Assembly: GCF_000369005.1 (NCBI RefSeq)
Contig: NZ_KB849763.1
Location: 62,001-126,000 of the forward strand
Direction: 5' to 3'
From: Acinetobacter beijerinckii CIP 110307
GTDB taxonomy: Bacteria > Pseudomonadota > Gammaproteobacteria > Pseudomonadales > Moraxellaceae
Length of the DNA stretch: 64,000 nucleotides
The notes beneath the pieces are model-generated. The model did not search any database. It saw only the letters and a program-made list of their open reading frames with translations, and was not told where the DNA came from. Below are positions 28,333-37,476 of the stretch, piece by piece. The number at the start of each line of letters is the position of its first letter. Within the stretch, counting starts at the first letter, position 1. Position numbers and translations under genes: made by a program.

Positions 28333-28890
28333 TTATGGTGCTCGATGTGGTGTTTTGATCAACTTAGATAAGTCATAACCTTGTTGTTTTGCCGTTTCAA
28401 GATAAGAGTTATAAGTGGCCTCATCAATGGTTGGTGTTTTAGAAAGAAGCCATAAATATTTAGTTGATGGTCCACCCACCAAAGCGATCTTATACTCAGG
28501 ATCTACTCGTAATACCCAATAATCGCCTTTGGTAAATGGCAACCAACGTAAGCCTTTCGGTAAGAAACTTACTTTTAGTTTACTGTTCCCTGCATTTGCT
28601 GCATAAGCAATACCTTCTGAACTATCCATCTCACCTGATTTTGTACGGCAGCTATTTAATACGCCAATGGTTTTGTCTGGATTGATAGTATAAGTTGCAG
28701 TCGTGTCACTTAGACATTGACGTTGAAAATACATGGGTAAATGAGCAATTTCATACCATTTTCCAGCATATTGATTGACATCAATTTTATCCACCGCAGA
28801 GGGTTGTTGAGCATTTGCTTGTACTGGTATTACAGTAGCAGCCAGAGAAACAGACAATATAGCCATGCCGAATACAGTTTTAGCTTTCAT
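28333..28890 (-). CDS. Periplasmic lipocalin (Blc-like)
   Basis: 185 residues. An N-terminal signal peptide ends at VQANAQ and no lipobox cysteine is present, unlike E. coli Blc, so the protein is probably soluble in the periplasm. Lipocalin motifs: YAGKWYEIAHLPMYFQ (the NxYxGxWYEIA fingerprint), CLSDTTATY with a partner Cys in VLNSCRT, and GDYWVLRVDPEYKIALVG. These proteins bind lipids or other hydrophobic ligands. It is convergent with the photolyase unit; only one base separates the stops. Confidence 0.9.
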   Translation of the reverse strand: MKAKTVFGMAILSVSLAATVIPVQANAQQPSAVDKIDVNQYAGKWYEIAHLPMYFQRQCLSDTTATYTINPDKTIGVLNSCRTKSGEMDSSEGIAYAANAGNSKLKVSFLPKGLRWLPFTKGDYWVLRVDPEYKIALVGGPSTKYLWLLSKTPTIDEATYNSYLETAKQQGYDLSKLIKTPHRAP

Positions 28891-29100
28891 TTTATCCCCT
28901 TCATATTTTCAAAAATATTTGGTTCACTTTAAATATAAAGCTGTGAATAAAATGTGAGATTAACTTTACATTACATTTAAAAACAATAGTTTAACAATTT
29001 AACTCATAATTAAGTTTAAACATGAATTACTAAATCACCTCTGTTTGATCTTCGATAAAGAACCGAAATTTGCGCTTTTAAAAACTCCATGACTCATTTG

Positions 29101-29126
29101 TTGGTAGGTTTTTGGTAGGTAGGAAA
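29101..29126 (+). promoter_or_regulatory. Tandem TTGGTAGGT repeats upstream of the alcohol dehydrogenase
   Basis: TTGGTAGGT occurs at 29101-29109 and again at 29112-29120, an 11-base period (one helical turn), and the second runs into GGTAGGAAA at 29118-29126. The same GGTAGGAAA lies, inverted, upstream of the aldehyde dehydrogenase at 31793-31801. This suggests binding sites for a shared regulator, probably the one encoded at 30584-31765. The rest of 28891-29209 is AT-rich with no ORF. Confidence 0.45.
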
Positions 29127-29209
29127 AAATTTCAACCCTTGCATACTAAGCCTACAGTGATGTGATCACTGAATAACAAACAATGGATTATGGAAGAAGG
29201 AATCGCTCC

Positions 29210-30382
29210 ATGGCTTTTAAGAATATTGCAGATCAAACCAACGGTTTTTACATCCCTTGCGTCTCTCTTTTTGGACCTGGTTGTGCCAAAGAAATTGGAA
29301 TCAAAGCCCAAAACCTTGGCGCTAAAAAAGCATTGATCGTCACCGACGAAGGTTTATTTAAATTTGGTGTAGCAAATACCATTTCAGAATATTTAAAAGA
29401 TGCGGGTGTGGAGAGTCATATCTTTGCTGGTGCTGAACCCAATCCAACTGATATCAATGTTCACAATGGTGTACAAGCCTATAATGATAATGCTTGTGAT
29501 TTTATTGTTTCCCTTGGTGGTGGTTCTTCACATGACTGCGCTAAAGGAATTGGCTTAGTTACCGCCGGTGGCGGGCATATTCGTGATTATGAAGGTATTG
29601 ATAAAAGTACCGTGCCGATGACACCACTCATTGCAATCAATACAACGGCGGGAACGGCATCTGAAATGACTCGTTTCTGTATCATTACCAATACCGACAC
29701 CCATGTCAAAATGGCAATTGTTGATTGGCGTTGTACACCGCTGATCGCTATTGATGATCCTAAACTGATGGTTGCTAAACCTGCTGGTTTAACGGCGGCA
29801 ACAGGAATGGATGCTTTAACACATGCCGTCGAAGCTTATGTTTCTACTGCTGCAAATCCGATTACCGATGCTTGTGCAGAAAAAGCAATTACCATGATTA
29901 GCCAATGGTTACGCCCTGCTGTTGCCAATGGTGAAAATATTGAAGCACGTGACGCGATGAGTTATGCACAATATTTAGCGGGTATGGCATTTAACAATGC
30001 TTCTCTTGGTTATGTTCATGCAATGGCACATCAACTAGGTGGTTTCTATAATCTGCCACACGGCGTATGTAATGCAGTGCTTTTACCCCATGTTTGTGAA
30101 TTCAACTTGATTGCTTGCCAAGATCGTTATGCAAAAATTGCAGAATTAATGGGGATCAATACAGACGGTTTTACCGAAACAGAAGCCGCATTTGCCGCAA
30201 TTGATGCAATTAGAGAATTATCATCTTCAATTGGTATTCCATCTGGTTTAACTGAACTTGGTGTAAAAACTGAAGATCTTGCAATCATGTCTGAAAATGC
30301 TCAAAAAGATGCGTGTATGCTGACCAACCCTCGTAAAGCAACGCATGCTCAAGTGGTTGAAATTTTCAAAACTGCACTTTAA
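29210..30382 (+). CDS. Iron-containing (group III) alcohol dehydrogenase
   Basis: 390 residues from the ATG at 29210, which has an AAGAAGGA ribosome site in front; an upstream in-frame ATG at 29183 lacks one. NAD-binding region with SLGGGSSHDCAKGI, TTAGTASEMT, and the iron-site motif around HAMAHQLGGFYNLPHG plus a preceding Asp in TGMDALTHAVEAY. The family oxidises primary alcohols with NAD. It probably works with the aldehyde dehydrogenase at 31.9 kb under the regulator in between. Substrate not evident from sequence. Confidence 0.92.
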   Translation: MAFKNIADQTNGFYIPCVSLFGPGCAKEIGIKAQNLGAKKALIVTDEGLFKFGVANTISEYLKDAGVESHIFAGAEPNPTDINVHNGVQAYNDNACDFIVSLGGGSSHDCAKGIGLVTAGGGHIRDYEGIDKSTVPMTPLIAINTTAGTASEMTRFCIITNTDTHVKMAIVDWRCTPLIAIDDPKLMVAKPAGLTAATGMDALTHAVEAYVSTAANPITDACAEKAITMISQWLRPAVANGENIEARDAMSYAQYLAGMAFNNASLGYVHAMAHQLGGFYNLPHGVCNAVLLPHVCEFNLIACQDRYAKIAELMGINTDGFTETEAAFAAIDAIRELSSSIGIPSGLTELGVKTEDLAIMSENAQKDACMLTNPRKATHAQVVEIFKTAL

Positions 30383-30392
30383 ATTTTCTCTT

Positions 30393-30432
30393 AAAAGTAA
30401 GCCAAGCCTCCGACAACAGGCTTACTTTTTTT
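30393..30432 (+). terminator. Intrinsic terminator of the alcohol dehydrogenase gene
   Basis: AAAAGTAAGCC (30393-30403) pairs with GGCTTACTTTT (30419-30429) around a 15-base loop and is followed by more T residues. It sits 11 bases after the stop codon. Confidence 0.8.
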
Positions 30433-30583
30433 GTGGGAATAGCAAGCTGGTGATATTCCCACTTTTTTTGGTGCTAAATTTTTTAAATTAAATTACAATA
30501 TATTGATTTTTATTAATTTTTAAATAATTCTCTAAAATATAAATCAATCAACATGATTATTTCTAATATCTATAAAAAATGCC

Positions 30584-31765
30584 TTAAAACATATCTTTAA
30601 ACTTATTCAAAGATAGATGTGCAGGATGATCAACAGGTAATAATTCCATCAAACGTTCAACTGCATCGATTGCTTCAGGGAAATGTGCCACGTGTTTCAA
30701 TAATAGATCTGTTTCTGTGGTTTTAAAAATCGCATCACTCAAGCGTGACTCTAAACAATCTCGCCATGCACATAAAAATGGGCTTTCAGTTTTAGCGAGA
30801 AAAACACCTTTATACAACTGTAATGCAGAAGCCACATAACCAGAATCAAGTGCTTGTTCAGCCAAAAGAAAATCTGCTTCTACATCTGCCAATAAACGGT
30901 ATGGTCTTGATCCTAGCATTCCCCCTAAAATGTCTCTCAATTGCGACATTTCAGCTTTTAAAGTGCCGATACTCACTTTACGTTCACCGTATAAAGCTTG
31001 ATGCAATTTTTCTAGATTTAAGCCATTTGGACACAATACCAATATTGCCAAAATCTCAATTTGGCGTGGTGTAAGAACCAATGATTTTCCATTATAGAGA
31101 ATCTGCGGTGTCGAAAAAGCCCGAATATATAACTGTTGACGTTGTTGTTGTATCAGTGCAGTTTGAATAATTGATGCACAACGTTCTGCTGCTAAAACCC
31201 CTAAGCTATTATGCTTTTTCCATGTGGTAGATAAATCCACTACACCTAGTACTTGTTTTGAATATGGATCAATAATCGGAGCCGCATAACAGACCCAATC
31301 ATGAATCGACTCCATATAGTGTTCGTTTGAAAAGACACAACTGGATTGTTGAGTTTTAAGCGATAGCGCCAAAGCATTTGTTCCAACCACCTCTTCAGCC
31401 CACTGCCCACCCGCGATAAAATGCACCTTTTCAGCAGCACTTTGCATTTGCGTACTTGAGGCTGTCCATATAATGGTACTACCTACATCACCTACAGCGA
31501 TCACCATGGATGACTGTGCAGCGATATGGCTCAGTTCATTTGAACAGGTATTTAAGGCTTTATCTAAACTGCTTGAATTTTTCTTATTTTGATTTAGTAA
31601 GGGAGCTGCAAGACGTTCTTTGGGAATTGAAGACGATACGGATCGCTGCCAAGAACTCGCAATACTCTGCTCTAGTTTCTCAGCACTTTGGGGAGACAAG
31701 CTATTTTGTTGCTTTAATTGATCAATAGACTGCCTTTGTTGTATCAGCTCTTGTTTTGTAAACAT
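30584..31765 (-). CDS. GAF-domain transcriptional regulator of the alcohol/aldehyde dehydrogenase locus
   Basis: 393 residues from the ATG at 31765, preceded by GAGGGA. The N-terminal third resembles the sensor part of AcoR-type activators (SIASSWQRSV; GAF-like VIAVGDVGSTIIW, GTNALALSL, HDWVCYAAPIIDPYSKQVLGV). There is no AAA+ sigma54 domain. Instead residues from about 215 form a winged-helix domain (LTPRQIEILAILVLCPNGL...LKAEMSQLRDIL) and a helical tail. It therefore probably acts with sigma70. It lies between and opposite to the two dehydrogenase genes, which it likely controls in response to an alcohol or aldehyde. Confidence 0.8.
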   Translation of the reverse strand: MFTKQELIQQRQSIDQLKQQNSLSPQSAEKLEQSIASSWQRSVSSSIPKERLAAPLLNQNKKNSSSLDKALNTCSNELSHIAAQSSMVIAVGDVGSTIIWTASSTQMQSAAEKVHFIAGGQWAEEVVGTNALALSLKTQQSSCVFSNEHYMESIHDWVCYAAPIIDPYSKQVLGVVDLSTTWKKHNSLGVLAAERCASIIQTALIQQQRQQLYIRAFSTPQILYNGKSLVLTPRQIEILAILVLCPNGLNLEKLHQALYGERKVSIGTLKAEMSQLRDILGGMLGSRPYRLLADVEADFLLAEQALDSGYVASALQLYKGVFLAKTESPFLCAWRDCLESRLSDAIFKTTETDLLLKHVAHFPEAIDAVERLMELLPVDHPAHLSLNKFKDMF

Positions 31766-31792
31766 GTGTGTATCCCTCACGCGTGATCATGG

Positions 31793-31801
31793 TTTCCTAC
31801 C
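31793..31801 (-). promoter_or_regulatory. Inverted copy of GGTAGGAAA in the regulator/aldehyde dehydrogenase promoter region
   Basis: The divergent 140-base region between the regulator and the aldehyde dehydrogenase contains GGTAGGAAA on the minus strand, preceded there by GTTGG at a 5-base distance. The same two elements occur upstream of the alcohol dehydrogenase at a wider spacing. A shared operator is inferred; nine bases could also match by chance. Confidence 0.35.
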
Positions 31802-31905
31802 TTTCTCCAACCTTCCCCCTTATATCCTAGTGAAATAGCGTACAAAAGTACCTTATACCAAAGCTGTAGATGCTTAAGATCAATTATAAGCAAAGGAATA
31901 TATAT

Positions 31906-33417
31906 ATGCGTTACATCGATCCGAATCAAGCAGATTCAAAAGTCCAATTTAAACCACAATATGAAAACTTTATTGGTGGTCAATGGGTCGCTCCCGTCAG
32001 AGGAGAATACTTCGATAACGTTTCGCCTGTCGATGGCAAAGTGTTTACAAAGATACCGCGTTCTTCTGTTGAAGATGTTGAACTTGCACTTGATGCAGCA
32101 CACAAAGCAAAAGCTGAATGGAATAAAAGCTCTCCAACATTCCGCTCAAATATCTTACTTAAAATTGCTGACCGTATGGAAGCAAACCTTGAAATGCTTG
32201 CAGTGGCAGAGACTTGGGACAATGGTAAACCTGTTCGTGAAACACTAGCAGCGGACATTCCATTGGCAATTGATCATTTCCGTTACTTTGCAGGTTGTAT
32301 CCGTGCACAAGAAGGTGGCATTTCAGAAATTGATGAAGATACCATTGCCTATCATTTCCATGAACCATTAGGTGTCGTCGGTCAAATTATCCCATGGAAC
32401 TTCCCGATTTTGATGGCCGCTTGGAAACTTGCTCCTGCACTTGCAGCAGGAAATTGCGTGGTTTTAAAACCTGCGGAACAAACTCCAGTTGGAATTTTAT
32501 TGGTTCTCGAACTCATTCAAGATATTTTACCAGCAGGTGTGTTGAACGTCATCAATGGCTATGGTGCTGAGGTCGGTCGCCCTCTCGCAACCAGCCCACG
32601 TATTGCTAAAATTGCATTTACAGGTTCAACTCAAGTTGGACAGTTAATTATGCAATATGCGACAGAAAACATTATTCCCGTGACACTCGAACTGGGTGGT
32701 AAGTCTCCGAATATTTTCTTTGAAGATATTATGGATAAAGAAGATGATTTCTTGGATAAAGCGCTTGAAGGCTTTGCCATGTTTGCCCTAAACCAAGGCG
32801 AAGTATGTACCTGCCCATCTCGTGCCTTGGTTCAAGAAAGCATTGCTGATGCATTTTTAGAAAAAGCCATTGAGCGCGTTAAGCGAATCAAAGTGGGACA
32901 TCCTTTAGATACTGAAACCATGATTGGCGCTCAAGCTTCGCTAGAACAACAAGAGAAAATTTTACGCTGCATTAGTACAGGTCGTGAAGAAGGTGCTGAA
33001 TTGTTGACAGGCGGTAGTGCTAGACAAGAAGTTGGTGAAGGTTTCTATATCGAACCAACGGTGTTTAAAGGTCATAACAGCATGCAAATTTTCCAAGAAG
33101 AAATTTTTGGTCCTGTGCTGTCAGTAACCACATTTAAAGACTTTGATGAAGCCATTAAAATCGCAAATGAAACCATCTATGGTCTGGGTGCAGGTGTGTG
33201 GGCGCGTTCTGCACATACCTCATATCGTGCAGGTCGTGCGGTAGAGGCAGGTCGTGTATGGACCAACTGCTATCATATTTATCCTGCACATGCGGCATTC
33301 GGTGGATATAAAAAGTCAGGCATTGGTCGTGAAAACCACCGCATGATGTTAGATCATTATCAACAAACCAAAAATCTTCTGGTGAGCTACTCAACCAAAC
33401 CTGCTGGATTCTTCTAA
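31906..33417 (+). CDS. NAD-dependent aldehyde dehydrogenase (ExaC/AcoD type)
   Basis: 503 residues from the ATG at 31906, which follows AAAGGAA; the frame extends 12 codons upstream without a ribosome site. Catalytic features: GQIIPWNFP (oxyanion Asn), FTGSTQVG, general base in LELGGKSPN, nucleophile Cys301 in [11 protein letters not shown], and EIFGPVLSV. It oxidises an aldehyde, possibly acetaldehyde, to the acid, plausibly the product of the alcohol dehydrogenase at 29.2 kb. Transcribed divergently from the regulator. Confidence 0.93.
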   Translation: MRYIDPNQADSKVQFKPQYENFIGGQWVAPVRGEYFDNVSPVDGKVFTKIPRSSVEDVELALDAAHKAKAEWNKSSPTFRSNILLKIADRMEANLEMLAVAETWDNGKPVRETLAADIPLAIDHFRYFAGCIRAQEGGISEIDEDTIAYHFHEPLGVVGQIIPWNFPILMAAWKLAPALAAGNCVVLKPAEQTPVGILLVLELIQDILPAGVLNVINGYGAEVGRPLATSPRIAKIAFTGSTQVGQLIMQYATENIIPVTLELGGKSPNIFFEDIMDKEDDFLDKALEGFAMFALNQGEVCTCPSRALVQESIADAFLEKAIERVKRIKVGHPLDTETMIGAQASLEQQEKILRCISTGREEGAELLTGGSARQEVGEGFYIEPTVFKGHNSMQIFQEEIFGPVLSVTTFKDFDEAIKIANETIYGLGAGVWARSAHTSYRAGRAVEAGRVWTNCYHIYPAHAAFGGYKKSGIGRENHRMMLDHYQQTKNLLVSYSTKPAGFF

Positions 33418-33436
33418 CAAGCCATCTCACTCATTA

Positions 33437-33470
33437 AAAAGAGCAAATGTTATTTCACATTTGCTCTTTT
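33437..33470. terminator. Bidirectional intrinsic terminator
   Basis: AAAAGAGCAAATGT (33437-33450) pairs perfectly with ACATTTGCTCTTTT (33457-33470) around TATTTC. With A-runs and T-runs on both sides it can stop both the aldehyde dehydrogenase and the convergent SDR-like operon. Confidence 0.85.
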
Positions 33471-33499
33471 CATAGGTCAATTATAATTTTCGCCACCAA

Positions 33500-34192
33500 T
33501 TAACTGGTCAAACTGAGTTCCTGTGACCAAGTCGATTTCGGTTGTTGATGTAGATGCCAACACACTTGAGCAATCGATTGTATCAACTTTTGATTCTGAT
33601 CATCCCATTTTTCTAGTGTGCAGTAAGCCACATGAATTCCTTTAGGATGAAACTCTCTTGCCAATGACTGTGATAAGGCTCGAATACTGGCAAACATACT
33701 CATCGTCAATAAATCAGCTTGCTTTTCTGCACCCTCTGATCTTACACCAAGGAAAATCAGTGATCCACGTTGCTGTTTAAGCATATTTGCAATCATAGCT
33801 TGCGAAACACTGACTGCATTTAAACCTGTAACTTGCCAATATTGTTCAATCAATTCAGGAGATACAGTATTGATATGATCAGCACACCCAAACTTCGGCT
33901 GGATAATACATAATTCAATCTTATAGCTCTGTTGTTGAATATATTTGACTAGACTTTTTAATGAGCCATTCAGCAAAACATTCAATCGAATAATAGTGCT
34001 TTGATTTTCAGAACTGATAATTTTTAAATCTTGCTGAGATGGATCATGAGTTACTTGAAAAATATGTAATGGATGGTCTGAATCAAGATTGATAAAGGCT
34101 TGACTCAACAAGTCAATATTTCCACCAAAGACCACCATACAGCGTTGAGCATTTTTTGATGATTTTAATAATCGTCCTAGCTTATTCATCAT
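33500..34192 (-). CDS. Degenerate short-chain dehydrogenase-like protein
   Basis: 230 residues. The C-terminal part looks like an SDR fold (NAVSVSQAMIANMLKQQRGSLIFLG, then ASIRALSQSLAREFHPKGIHVAY), but the N-terminal cofactor motif GxxxGxG is missing and the YxxxK catalytic pair is absent (TMSMFASIR occupies that place). It is therefore unlikely to be an active oxidoreductase. It follows the SDR gene at 34.2 kb by one base and may be a non-catalytic partner subunit or a decaying paralogue. Last gene of a four-gene operon. Confidence 0.65.
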   Translation of the reverse strand: MMNKLGRLLKSSKNAQRCMVVFGGNIDLLSQAFINLDSDHPLHIFQVTHDPSQQDLKIISSENQSTIIRLNVLLNGSLKSLVKYIQQQSYKIELCIIQPKFGCADHINTVSPELIEQYWQVTGLNAVSVSQAMIANMLKQQRGSLIFLGVRSEGAEKQADLLTMSMFASIRALSQSLAREFHPKGIHVAYCTLEKWDDQNQKLIQSIAQVCWHLHQQPKSTWSQELSLTS

Positions 34193-34193
34193 T

Positions 34194-34934
34194 TTAAAAG
34201 CGCTCCTGATACGGACGTAAATCTAATTCATGTGTCCATAAATCATTGCTTTGCTGATATAACATTAAATAATTATCAGCAATTGCCTCAATATTTAAAC
34301 CTCCTGTACCACGCGTTAATCTTGCTAAACGCCCAAGTCCAAATAAGGCTTTATTAACCCGATCCCCATCGACCATGCCATCAACTACAACATGTGCAAT
34401 ATGTATATTTTTAGACTTATACAGACTTGCTAAATTATGTGCATAAGCACGTAATGCTGATTTACCCATGGTAAATGCAGCAAAAAATGGTTTACCACGC
34501 ATTGATGCACTCGCACCTGTGAAAATCAGAGTTCCTTTTTGTTGTTGTTCAAAAATCTTCAAACAAGACTGCGAAACCAAATAAGCAGACAAAAAAGTTG
34601 AACGCCACATTTTTGAGAAAAAAGACAACTGCGTTTTTAAAAACAAGGATGGAATATTGCCACCAACATTATGAGCAACAACTTCTAGCAGTTCATTATT
34701 TGCAATGATCATGTCGAATAAAGATTGAATCTGTTGATCATTTTCTGCATCTAAACAATAAGCGACAGCACTCCCACCTTGCTCAGCAATCGTTTGAGTC
34801 ACTGCTTGTAATTTATTGAGCGTTCGTCCTACAACATAAACCTTTAACCCAGATTGAGCAAAGCGCCGTGATACAGCAGCCCCAATCCCTTGTTCTGCCC
34901 CGACTCCAACGACAACAGCGACTCGCGTACTCAT
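34194..34934 (-). CDS. Short-chain dehydrogenase/reductase with Phe in place of catalytic Tyr
   Basis: 246 residues from the ATG at 34934, which overlaps the GST stop as ATGA. The Rossmann start VVGVGAEQGIGAAVSRRFA holds the cofactor loop, and NVGG follows the fourth strand. The catalytic Ser is in TGASAS (about 142). The usual YxxxK is FTMGK: Phe at about 154, Lys at about 158. With the Tyr lost, classical hydride-transfer chemistry should be impaired. It may need its neighbour, use another acid, or bind substrate without turnover. Substrate unknown. Confidence 0.8.
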   Translation of the reverse strand: MSTRVAVVVGVGAEQGIGAAVSRRFAQSGLKVYVVGRTLNKLQAVTQTIAEQGGSAVAYCLDAENDQQIQSLFDMIIANNELLEVVAHNVGGNIPSLFLKTQLSFFSKMWRSTFLSAYLVSQSCLKIFEQQQKGTLIFTGASASMRGKPFFAAFTMGKSALRAYAHNLASLYKSKNIHIAHVVVDGMVDGDRVNKALFGLGRLARLTRGTGGLNIEAIADNYLMLYQQSNDLWTHELDLRPYQERF

Positions 34935-35605
34935 ATCTGTTTGATCCAAGCAGAAATATTTGAATAGCTGTTAATTTTTGCACCCCACACTTTACTGGTT
35001 CGGACAATCTCTAAAAGCTGTGAAGTAACTGCAATATCGGCTATTGTTTTTTGTTCCCCAACTAACCAACCAGTAGCACTCAGCATCAGTTCTATACGTT
35101 CTAAATGACGAATAAACTCTGCTTCAATATCGGCTTTTGCCATACGTCCTGTACCTTGCATTTTCAGTTGAAAACTGAGTGCCGACTTCAATAAAGGTTT
35201 CATCAAAATCACTTCATGCTTTGGGCGACCTTGCGCACTAATCGCTACAGCATGATCTAAAGCCTCGGCATCACTCACTCGAAAGTGGATCTCATAGAAA
35301 TACAATAATTCATCTGCCCAGTCTTCCCACAACTCAGCATAAGCTTTTTGTATCGGATCTAGCGGATAAAGACGTAGTAAGTCAGGATAAGTTTCATCCA
35401 AATAACGTGCGATGCGGGTGCTGTCTTGAATCCGCTGTCCATTAATATCCAGTACAGGTACTTTCCCGACCTTACTCAACATTGGAACCTTAGCCCCCAA
35501 CACACCATTATAATTGATGGTTTCAAATTCAATCCCTTTAAATTTCAACATTCTTGCTACTTTTTGACAAAAAGGTGAAATTTCCCACTGATGTAAAGTA
35601 ACCAT
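34931..35605 (-). CDS. Glutathione S-transferase family protein
   Basis: 224 residues. The thioredoxin-like N-terminal domain starts VTLHQWEISPFCQKVARML with a Ser-Pro-Phe-Cys active-site turn, the cis-Pro in KVPVLDINGQRIQDS, and the DSTRIARYLDETYP glutathione-binding end. The helical C-terminal domain has GWLVGEQKTIADIAV. Family members conjugate or reduce substrates with glutathione; the specific target is not readable from sequence. It is the second gene of the 36796-to-33500 operon. Confidence 0.88.
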   Translation of the reverse strand: MVTLHQWEISPFCQKVARMLKFKGIEFETINYNGVLGAKVPMLSKVGKVPVLDINGQRIQDSTRIARYLDETYPDLLRLYPLDPIQKAYAELWEDWADELLYFYEIHFRVSDAEALDHAVAISAQGRPKHEVILMKPLLKSALSFQLKMQGTGRMAKADIEAEFIRHLERIELMLSATGWLVGEQKTIADIAVTSQLLEIVRTSKVWGAKINSYSNISAWIKQI

Positions 35606-35647
35606 TATTTTTCTTTCCTTTGGGTTGATGTTTTAATCACAATCAGA

Positions 35648-36796
35648 TTAGTCACGCCGATCAATATACTCAATATAACCACGTCCCTGCGTAGCCACTC
35701 CTGATCTACTACCATGCCAGTGGTATCCACCAACATAGCCAGTCGCTAGACCAAAAAGCATTGGCGTATCGACAGTAGCATGAATATCGAAAAGTAAGTT
35801 TTTATGCTTATCTATGACTTGCCATCTAAATGTTTCAGGCAAACTCATTAAACTGCCATCTTGTCCCTGCGCGACTTCGGCTTGTAAACTCAAGACTTCA
35901 AAATGTACGTTTGCATCTAAATGAACTGCTGTTCCATCTGCTTGTCTTAACATCGCAAATGCTGCAACTGAATGGTCTAAAATAGTGACATAACCCAACA
36001 AGAGCTGTGTGGTTGCATCAATCGTCAAAACTTGATAGGTAAAGAAATCCGCTGGGATCTTCAACCATTTTGGGATGGTTTTATTCAATGGATAAACCAA
36101 TGAAGGTGCTTTCCAATGTTCCCACGTAGCTAAACCTGATACCTGTTGCGTCTGATCCTGATAGGTAATTTCACCCTCATAATTCATCAACAGACTCATG
36201 TGCTGGTAAATCGCACTGTGAGCAAACCAAGAATTTGCACCCGTGGCTGTAAGCTTTAAATCAACAGCAAAATCCTCCCTACGACTTATCAATCGAAAAT
36301 GTGGATACTGTCCTGATATTTCTGCATTCTCACCAAATTTGATTAAATTATGTTGTGGATCGAATTGAATATCGTGCTGGATGGAATAGCTCGAAAATGC
36401 ATTTTTATTTGCCAAAGCAGTACCATGAACCAAAACTGCTGTATTAAGTGGCCCATCTTTGGGGTTAACGAAAGCATCAGCATCTACCACTTTTAATCCT
36501 AGCATGCCAAGAATTGAAGCAAAACTTAGAAAATAATGTGGTGCAGGCAAATCAGCAATCATGATGCCAAAATGAGTGCCTTTAAATGGAAAAGGATTAT
36601 TAATGGCTTGATAAAAATCTGGGCTCGGATACGGAATATTTTGATTCGGACGTGCAACTCCCATGATACGACTCGCAGCCTTGGTCAATAAACCAATGAC
36701 ATGATCTTTAAGTCCACGATTAGTTTTACGACTATTCGGCAGCATTCGCCCTGTTATCGTAACTGGAATATCTGATTGAATTTGTTTAGACATCAT
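35648..36796 (-). CDS. Conserved protein of unknown function (possibly DUF6670 family)
   Basis: About 382 residues from the ATG at 36796 (TTG at 36808 is a weaker start). No signal peptide or membrane segment is evident. The sequence is rich in beta-strand-like stretches and aromatic residues (YFLSFASILGMLGL, GYVGGYHWHGSR, RGYIEYIDR near the end), which recalls lipid- or carotenoid-acting CrtC/AttH-like beta barrels. I think Acinetobacter homologues are labelled DUF6670, but I am not sure. First gene of an operon with GST and SDR genes, so a role in modifying a hydrophobic molecule is plausible inference. Confidence 0.6.
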   Translation of the reverse strand: MMSKQIQSDIPVTITGRMLPNSRKTNRGLKDHVIGLLTKAASRIMGVARPNQNIPYPSPDFYQAINNPFPFKGTHFGIMIADLPAPHYFLSFASILGMLGLKVVDADAFVNPKDGPLNTAVLVHGTALANKNAFSSYSIQHDIQFDPQHNLIKFGENAEISGQYPHFRLISRREDFAVDLKLTATGANSWFAHSAIYQHMSLLMNYEGEITYQDQTQQVSGLATWEHWKAPSLVYPLNKTIPKWLKIPADFFTYQVLTIDATTQLLLGYVTILDHSVAAFAMLRQADGTAVHLDANVHFEVLSLQAEVAQGQDGSLMSLPETFRWQVIDKHKNLLFDIHATVDTPMLFGLATGYVGGYHWHGSRSGVATQGRGYIEYIDRRD

Positions 36797-36857
36797 TTTT
36801 ATTCTCAATTCATCAAAAACGCTTTATTTATCTTTTAACAATTGCCTTACTAAATTG

Positions 36858-36887
36858 AAAAAAGAAGGTTTTTACACCTTCTTTTTT
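36858..36887. terminator. Bidirectional intrinsic terminator after the PaaI gene
   Basis: AAAAAAGAAGGT (36858-36869) pairs with ACCTTCTTTTTT (36876-36887) around a six-base loop. It ends the thioesterase transcript, so the downstream operon needs its own promoter in the short gap at 36797-36857. Confidence 0.8.
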
Positions 36888-36893
36888 GATTAA

Positions 36894-37337
36894 TTATTTT
36901 TGACGAATAATCATATTAGTCGCTGTTGCATGGGCATACAATTTGCCTTCTTCATCTCGAAGATAGCCCTCTGAAATGACTAAGTTACGTCCAACATTGA
37001 TCACTTTTCCTTCAGCGATGAGTTTCTTATTAAACGGCATTGGACGACACATTTTGATTGCTAAATCAGTCGTGCCGTATCCTTCACCCGCTGCCAATAC
37101 GGTATGGCACGCGCATCCTGTGACAGAATCGAGTACTGTCGCAGCAAAACCACCATGCACCCCCCCTAGTGGATTGGTATGACGCTCATCTGCCGTCGCC
37201 ATAAAAACGATACGACCAAACTCAACCTCTCCAACAACGTCCATCCCCATAGTTTTTGCAATACCAGGTGCGGGTACTAGACCTTGTTGAAATGCTTGCA
37301 TGATTTCTAAACCAGTCATTTGATTTGGACTCTTCAT
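36894..37337 (-). CDS. PaaI-family hotdog thioesterase
   Basis: 147 residues with the hotdog motif NPLGGVHGGFAATVLDSVTG, in which the HGG and Asp residues form the active site of PaaI-type acyl-CoA thioesterases. The strands around KMCRPMPFNKKLIAEGKVI complete the fold. It probably hydrolyses an aryl- or acyl-CoA ester. It has its own terminator and sits between the ferritin-like hydrolase and the GST/SDR operon. Another member of the same family is at 45.9 kb. Confidence 0.88.
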   Translation of the reverse strand: MKSPNQMTGLEIMQAFQQGLVPAPGIAKTMGMDVVGEVEFGRIVFMATADERHTNPLGGVHGGFAATVLDSVTGCACHTVLAAGEGYGTTDLAIKMCRPMPFNKKLIAEGKVINVGRNLVISEGYLRDEEGKLYAHATATNMIIRQK

Positions 37338-37476
37338 TGATTTACTCTCTTTTTAGGTCTTTATAAAAACAATATTTACAGATAGAACGCTATTAAACAT
37401 AAATAAATGAGCTAAGCTGCCTTTCATCCATTTAAATAAATTTTGATCGTGATAGCAGCTAGAGTAGATCATTCAA

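Noticed and set aside
29113..29150. Sigma54 promoter (GG-N10-GC) before the alcohol dehydrogenase
   Set aside because: The TTGC at 29139-29142 has no GG at the required distance, and the local regulator lacks a sigma54-activating domain.
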